From NCBI GenBank assembly GCA_002450895.1, contig DKAR01000230.1, positions 1,213 through 8,852 of the forward strand: a stretch of DNA of 7,640 nucleotides. Direction: 5' to 3'. The position numbers were made by a program, and so were the translations under genes. Shown here piece by piece: positions 5,975-7,640 of the stretch. Numbering within the stretch: the stretch's first letter is position 1; every line of letters starts with the position of its first letter. This stretch comes from Proteobacteria bacterium UBA6921. Lineage in GTDB: Bacteria; Pseudomonadota; Gammaproteobacteria; SG8-11. Under the pieces are notes generated by a model. That model was not told where the DNA came from. It was given only the letters and a program-made list of their open reading frames with translations, and made no database searches.

Positions 5975-6229
5975 ATGCGTATCCGTATCATCTCCACCCT
6001 CTGCCTGTTGCTGGCGCTTTCTGCCTGTAACAAGCTGACCCTCGCCAACTACAACAAAATCACACCGGGCATGACCTACGAGGAAGTGGACCAGCTGATC
6101 GGTTCACCGACCCAATGCGACGACGTAATGGGCCTGCGGAATTGCACCTGGGGCGACAACTCCCGCTTTGCCAATATCACCTTCGCCGGGGGCAAAGTCA
6201 TGGTGTTTGCCTCTAGCAACCTGAAATAG
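5975..6229 (+). CDS. Small lipoprotein of the DUF3862 / SmpA-BamE-like fold
   Basis: An 84-residue lipoprotein precursor. The signal peptide ends in a lipobox LSAC with the lipidated cysteine at residue 18. The residue after it is Asn, not Asp, so sorting to the outer membrane is expected in a gammaproteobacterium-like system. The mature part matches DUF3862: NYNKITPGMTYEEVDQLIG (26-44), then a cysteine pair flanking the turn (CDDVMGLRNC, residues 48-57), TWGD, and FAGGKVMVF near the end. The GMTYEEVxxxxG motif is shared with the SmpA/OmlA (BamE) fold, but the protein is shorter and the family function is unknown. The two cysteines could form a periplasmic disulfide. The ribosome site is weak (GAG, 6 nt before ATG). 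It has its own promoter and converges on corA. Confidence 0.85.
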   Translation: MRIRIISTLCLLLALSACNKLTLANYNKITPGMTYEEVDQLIGSPTQCDDVMGLRNCTWGDNSRFANITFAGGKVMVFASSNLK

Positions 6230-6255
6230 GAAAGCGTTTTTTCGGTGTTAATTCG

Positions 6256-6277
6256 ACGTGCGGTCGTGACCGCGCGT
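6256..6277. repeat. 22-bp near-perfect palindrome between convergent genes
   Basis: ACGTGCGGTC and GACCGCGCGT are complementary except for one T-G position, around a central GT. It lies between the stops of the lipoprotein gene and corA, where a shared bidirectional terminator would be expected. Neither strand has a T-run directly after it, so it is not a standard intrinsic terminator. It may stall transcription or stabilise mRNA 3' ends. The motif CGTGAC recurs at 6265, 6275 and 6291. Confidence 0.45.
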
Positions 6278-6311
6278 GACGGGACGCGTTCGTGACGAAA
6301 GTTCGCTCCGA

Positions 6312-7382
6312 TTAAAACCAATTCTTTCGCCTGAAGTAATACAGCATCCCGCCCACCATCCCGATGATGACCAGCCAGACCAGCGGATAACCGAAGTACC
6401 AGTGCAGCTCGGGCATGGCCCACGGGCTGTGCGCATCTGAAAAATTCATTCCGTAAACGCCAACGATGAATGTGGGCGGAATGAAAATGGTGGCGATGAT
6501 GGTCAGCACGCGAATGATTTCGTTTAGCCGGTTGCTGGCGCTGGAAAGGTACAGTTCCATCAGGCTGGCACTGGTTTCACGAAACGATTCGAGGATTTCG
6601 ATGATCTGCACGCTGTGGTCGTAGCAATCGCGCAAGTACATGCGCGTCTCCGGCTGAATCAATGGATGCACGTCGCGCAACAGTGAATTGATGATGTCGC
6701 GTTGCGGCCAGAGCATGCGCCGCAGCAAAACGACATCGCGCCGCAACTGATGCAAGTCGTGCAACTGTTCGGGCTGTGGACGCGCCAACAATTTTTCTTC
6801 CATCTGTTCGATCCATTCCGCCAATTCATCCAGAATCGGGAATCCCTGGTCAATGACCAGGTCGATGAGTGCATGAAACAGCAGATCTGACGCATGCGCG
6901 CGCAATCGACTTGATTTATCGCGCAAGCGCTCCCGCAGCGGTTCGAATGGATCACTCTCCCCGGCGTGAAAGCTGATGACCACGCCATCATTGAAGAAGA
7001 TACTGACTTGCTGCGTCGCGATGCGGTCCCCGTTCCAGCTTGGCCAACTCAACACGGTGAAAAGTGGGCCGCCGTAATTTTCCAACTTCGGGCGTTGCCC
7101 GGTATGCAGGATGTCTTCCAGCGCCAATGGATGAATGCCAAAGGCCGCGCCCATCTCGCGCAACATGTCCGGACTGGAATTGCCCTGCACATGAATCCAG
7201 GTATTGGTGGGCGCCGCCACAAACCCGGCACAGTCCGAAAGGCTGGCGTCCGCTTTCTCAAAGAAGAACTCGGCACCGTACTCGATCACATGCAAGCGCG
7301 GCGGCGCAACGGGATGTGCCGCGGCGGAGATATCTCCCGGCGCGGTGCCGGGTAGCGAGTACCGCTTGGAGAAGTAACTCAT
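6312..7382 (-). CDS. corA: Magnesium/cobalt transport protein CorA
   Basis: A 356-residue CorA-family channel for Mg2+ (and Co2+/Ni2+) of the inner membrane. A large cytoplasmic N-terminal domain includes HPLALEDILHTGQRPKLENY (84-103), the usual CorA signature region, and then long helices. The C-terminus has two membrane helices (about 289-309 and 330-350). The selectivity motif YGMNF has G311-M312-N313 directly after helix 1, followed by the periplasmic loop with MPEL (323-326) and the basic tail FRRKNWF. The length is slightly above the roughly 316 residues of enteric CorA because of an extended N-terminus. Members work as homopentamers gated by cytoplasmic Mg2+. The start at 7382 has only a weak GGA motif upstream. 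The gene stands alone and convergent with the lipoprotein gene. Complementary repeats lie 91-144 nt upstream of the start. Confidence 0.95.
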   Translation of the reverse strand: MSYFSKRYSLPGTAPGDISAAAHPVAPPRLHVIEYGAEFFFEKADASLSDCAGFVAAPTNTWIHVQGNSSPDMLREMGAAFGIHPLALEDILHTGQRPKLENYGGPLFTVLSWPSWNGDRIATQQVSIFFNDGVVISFHAGESDPFEPLRERLRDKSSRLRAHASDLLFHALIDLVIDQGFPILDELAEWIEQMEEKLLARPQPEQLHDLHQLRRDVVLLRRMLWPQRDIINSLLRDVHPLIQPETRMYLRDCYDHSVQIIEILESFRETSASLMELYLSSASNRLNEIIRVLTIIATIFIPPTFIVGVYGMNFSDAHSPWAMPELHWYFGYPLVWLVIIGMVGGMLYYFRRKNWF

Positions 7383-7472
7383 GATGTTTCGTCCGTAAGT
7401 TGCCGAGAAGCCGTTATTTCACCTCAGGCGCCGACCTAAGTACAAACGTGTTCTTCTCAAGCGACAAGTCCG

Positions 7473-7526
7473 CGACCCGGCGAATACGGTGACGGGTCGG
7501 CGCGCTCTTCCCATTGACCCGAGCGC
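7473..7526. repeat. Three mutually complementary segments upstream of corA (possible alternative hairpins)
   Basis: Segment A, CGACCCG (7473-7479), pairs perfectly with B, CGGGTCG (7493-7499). B can instead pair with C, GACCCG (7516-7521). A separate 6-bp hairpin, GCGCTC (7502-7507) / GAGCGC (7521-7526), touches C. If the corA transcript begins upstream of 7526, its leader could switch between folds. The remainder of the right edge (7383-7640) holds no gene I can support and no convincing promoter. Confidence 0.35.
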
Positions 7527-7640
7527 CACGTGGGGCGATGCGGCGACTTCAGTCATCAGGAGTGCCAGTACTGCGCCCAAAAAATCTGTCTTAAGGTTTT
7601 CGTAGAGATGAACTATTGTAGATCCGGCCTGCGCTATGCC

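Noticed and set aside
7608..7640. ATG-initiated frame open to the right edge
   Set aside because: Only 11 codons are visible, with no properly spaced ribosome site; it cannot be supported.

Overview
The window looks like ordinary chromosome from a Gram-negative bacterium, most likely a beta- or gammaproteobacterium. The evidence is two exported periplasmic binding proteins, a small outer-membrane-type lipoprotein, a predicted beta-barrel ending in Phe, and Shine-Dalgarno motifs before most genes. I cannot name the genus. I see no mobile element, CRISPR array, tRNA or rRNA.

Left third (60-2393, minus strand): a three-gene operon of 'ABC_sub_bind' (COG2984-type) periplasmic binding proteins, transcribed right to left. 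The first gene (2393-2064) is odd. It encodes a signal peptide joined almost directly to the last ~57 residues of the family, with the whole ligand-binding middle missing. It is followed by a full-length Tat-exported protein (2026-1052) and a full-length Sec-exported protein (1055-60), which share a 4-nt ATGA overlap. No permease or ATPase is present, so a sensory or orphan-receptor role is as plausible as transport.

Middle (2394-4668): a 565-bp gap holds a 20-bp palindrome that could be the operon's operator. Next come a beta-barrel outer-membrane protein (2959-3684, plus) and a prohibitin/SPFH membrane protein (3829-4668, plus). The SPFH gene has a strong GC-rich inverted repeat in its leader.

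Right half (4669-7640): a membrane protein that fuses a DUF4395-like four-helix domain to a C-terminal rhodanese domain (4959-5738, plus). Its promoter region is unusually rich in AAAATTG half-sites, suggesting a dedicated repressor. Then a small DUF3862-type lipoprotein (5975-6229, plus) converges on a CorA Mg2+/Co2+ channel gene (7382-6312, minus). Upstream of corA lie three complementary GACCCG/CGGGTC segments that could form mutually exclusive hairpins.

The genes do not form one pathway. The best candidates for something undescribed are the internally deleted binding-protein paralogue at the head of its operon, and the membrane-rhodanese fusion with its repeat-rich promoter.
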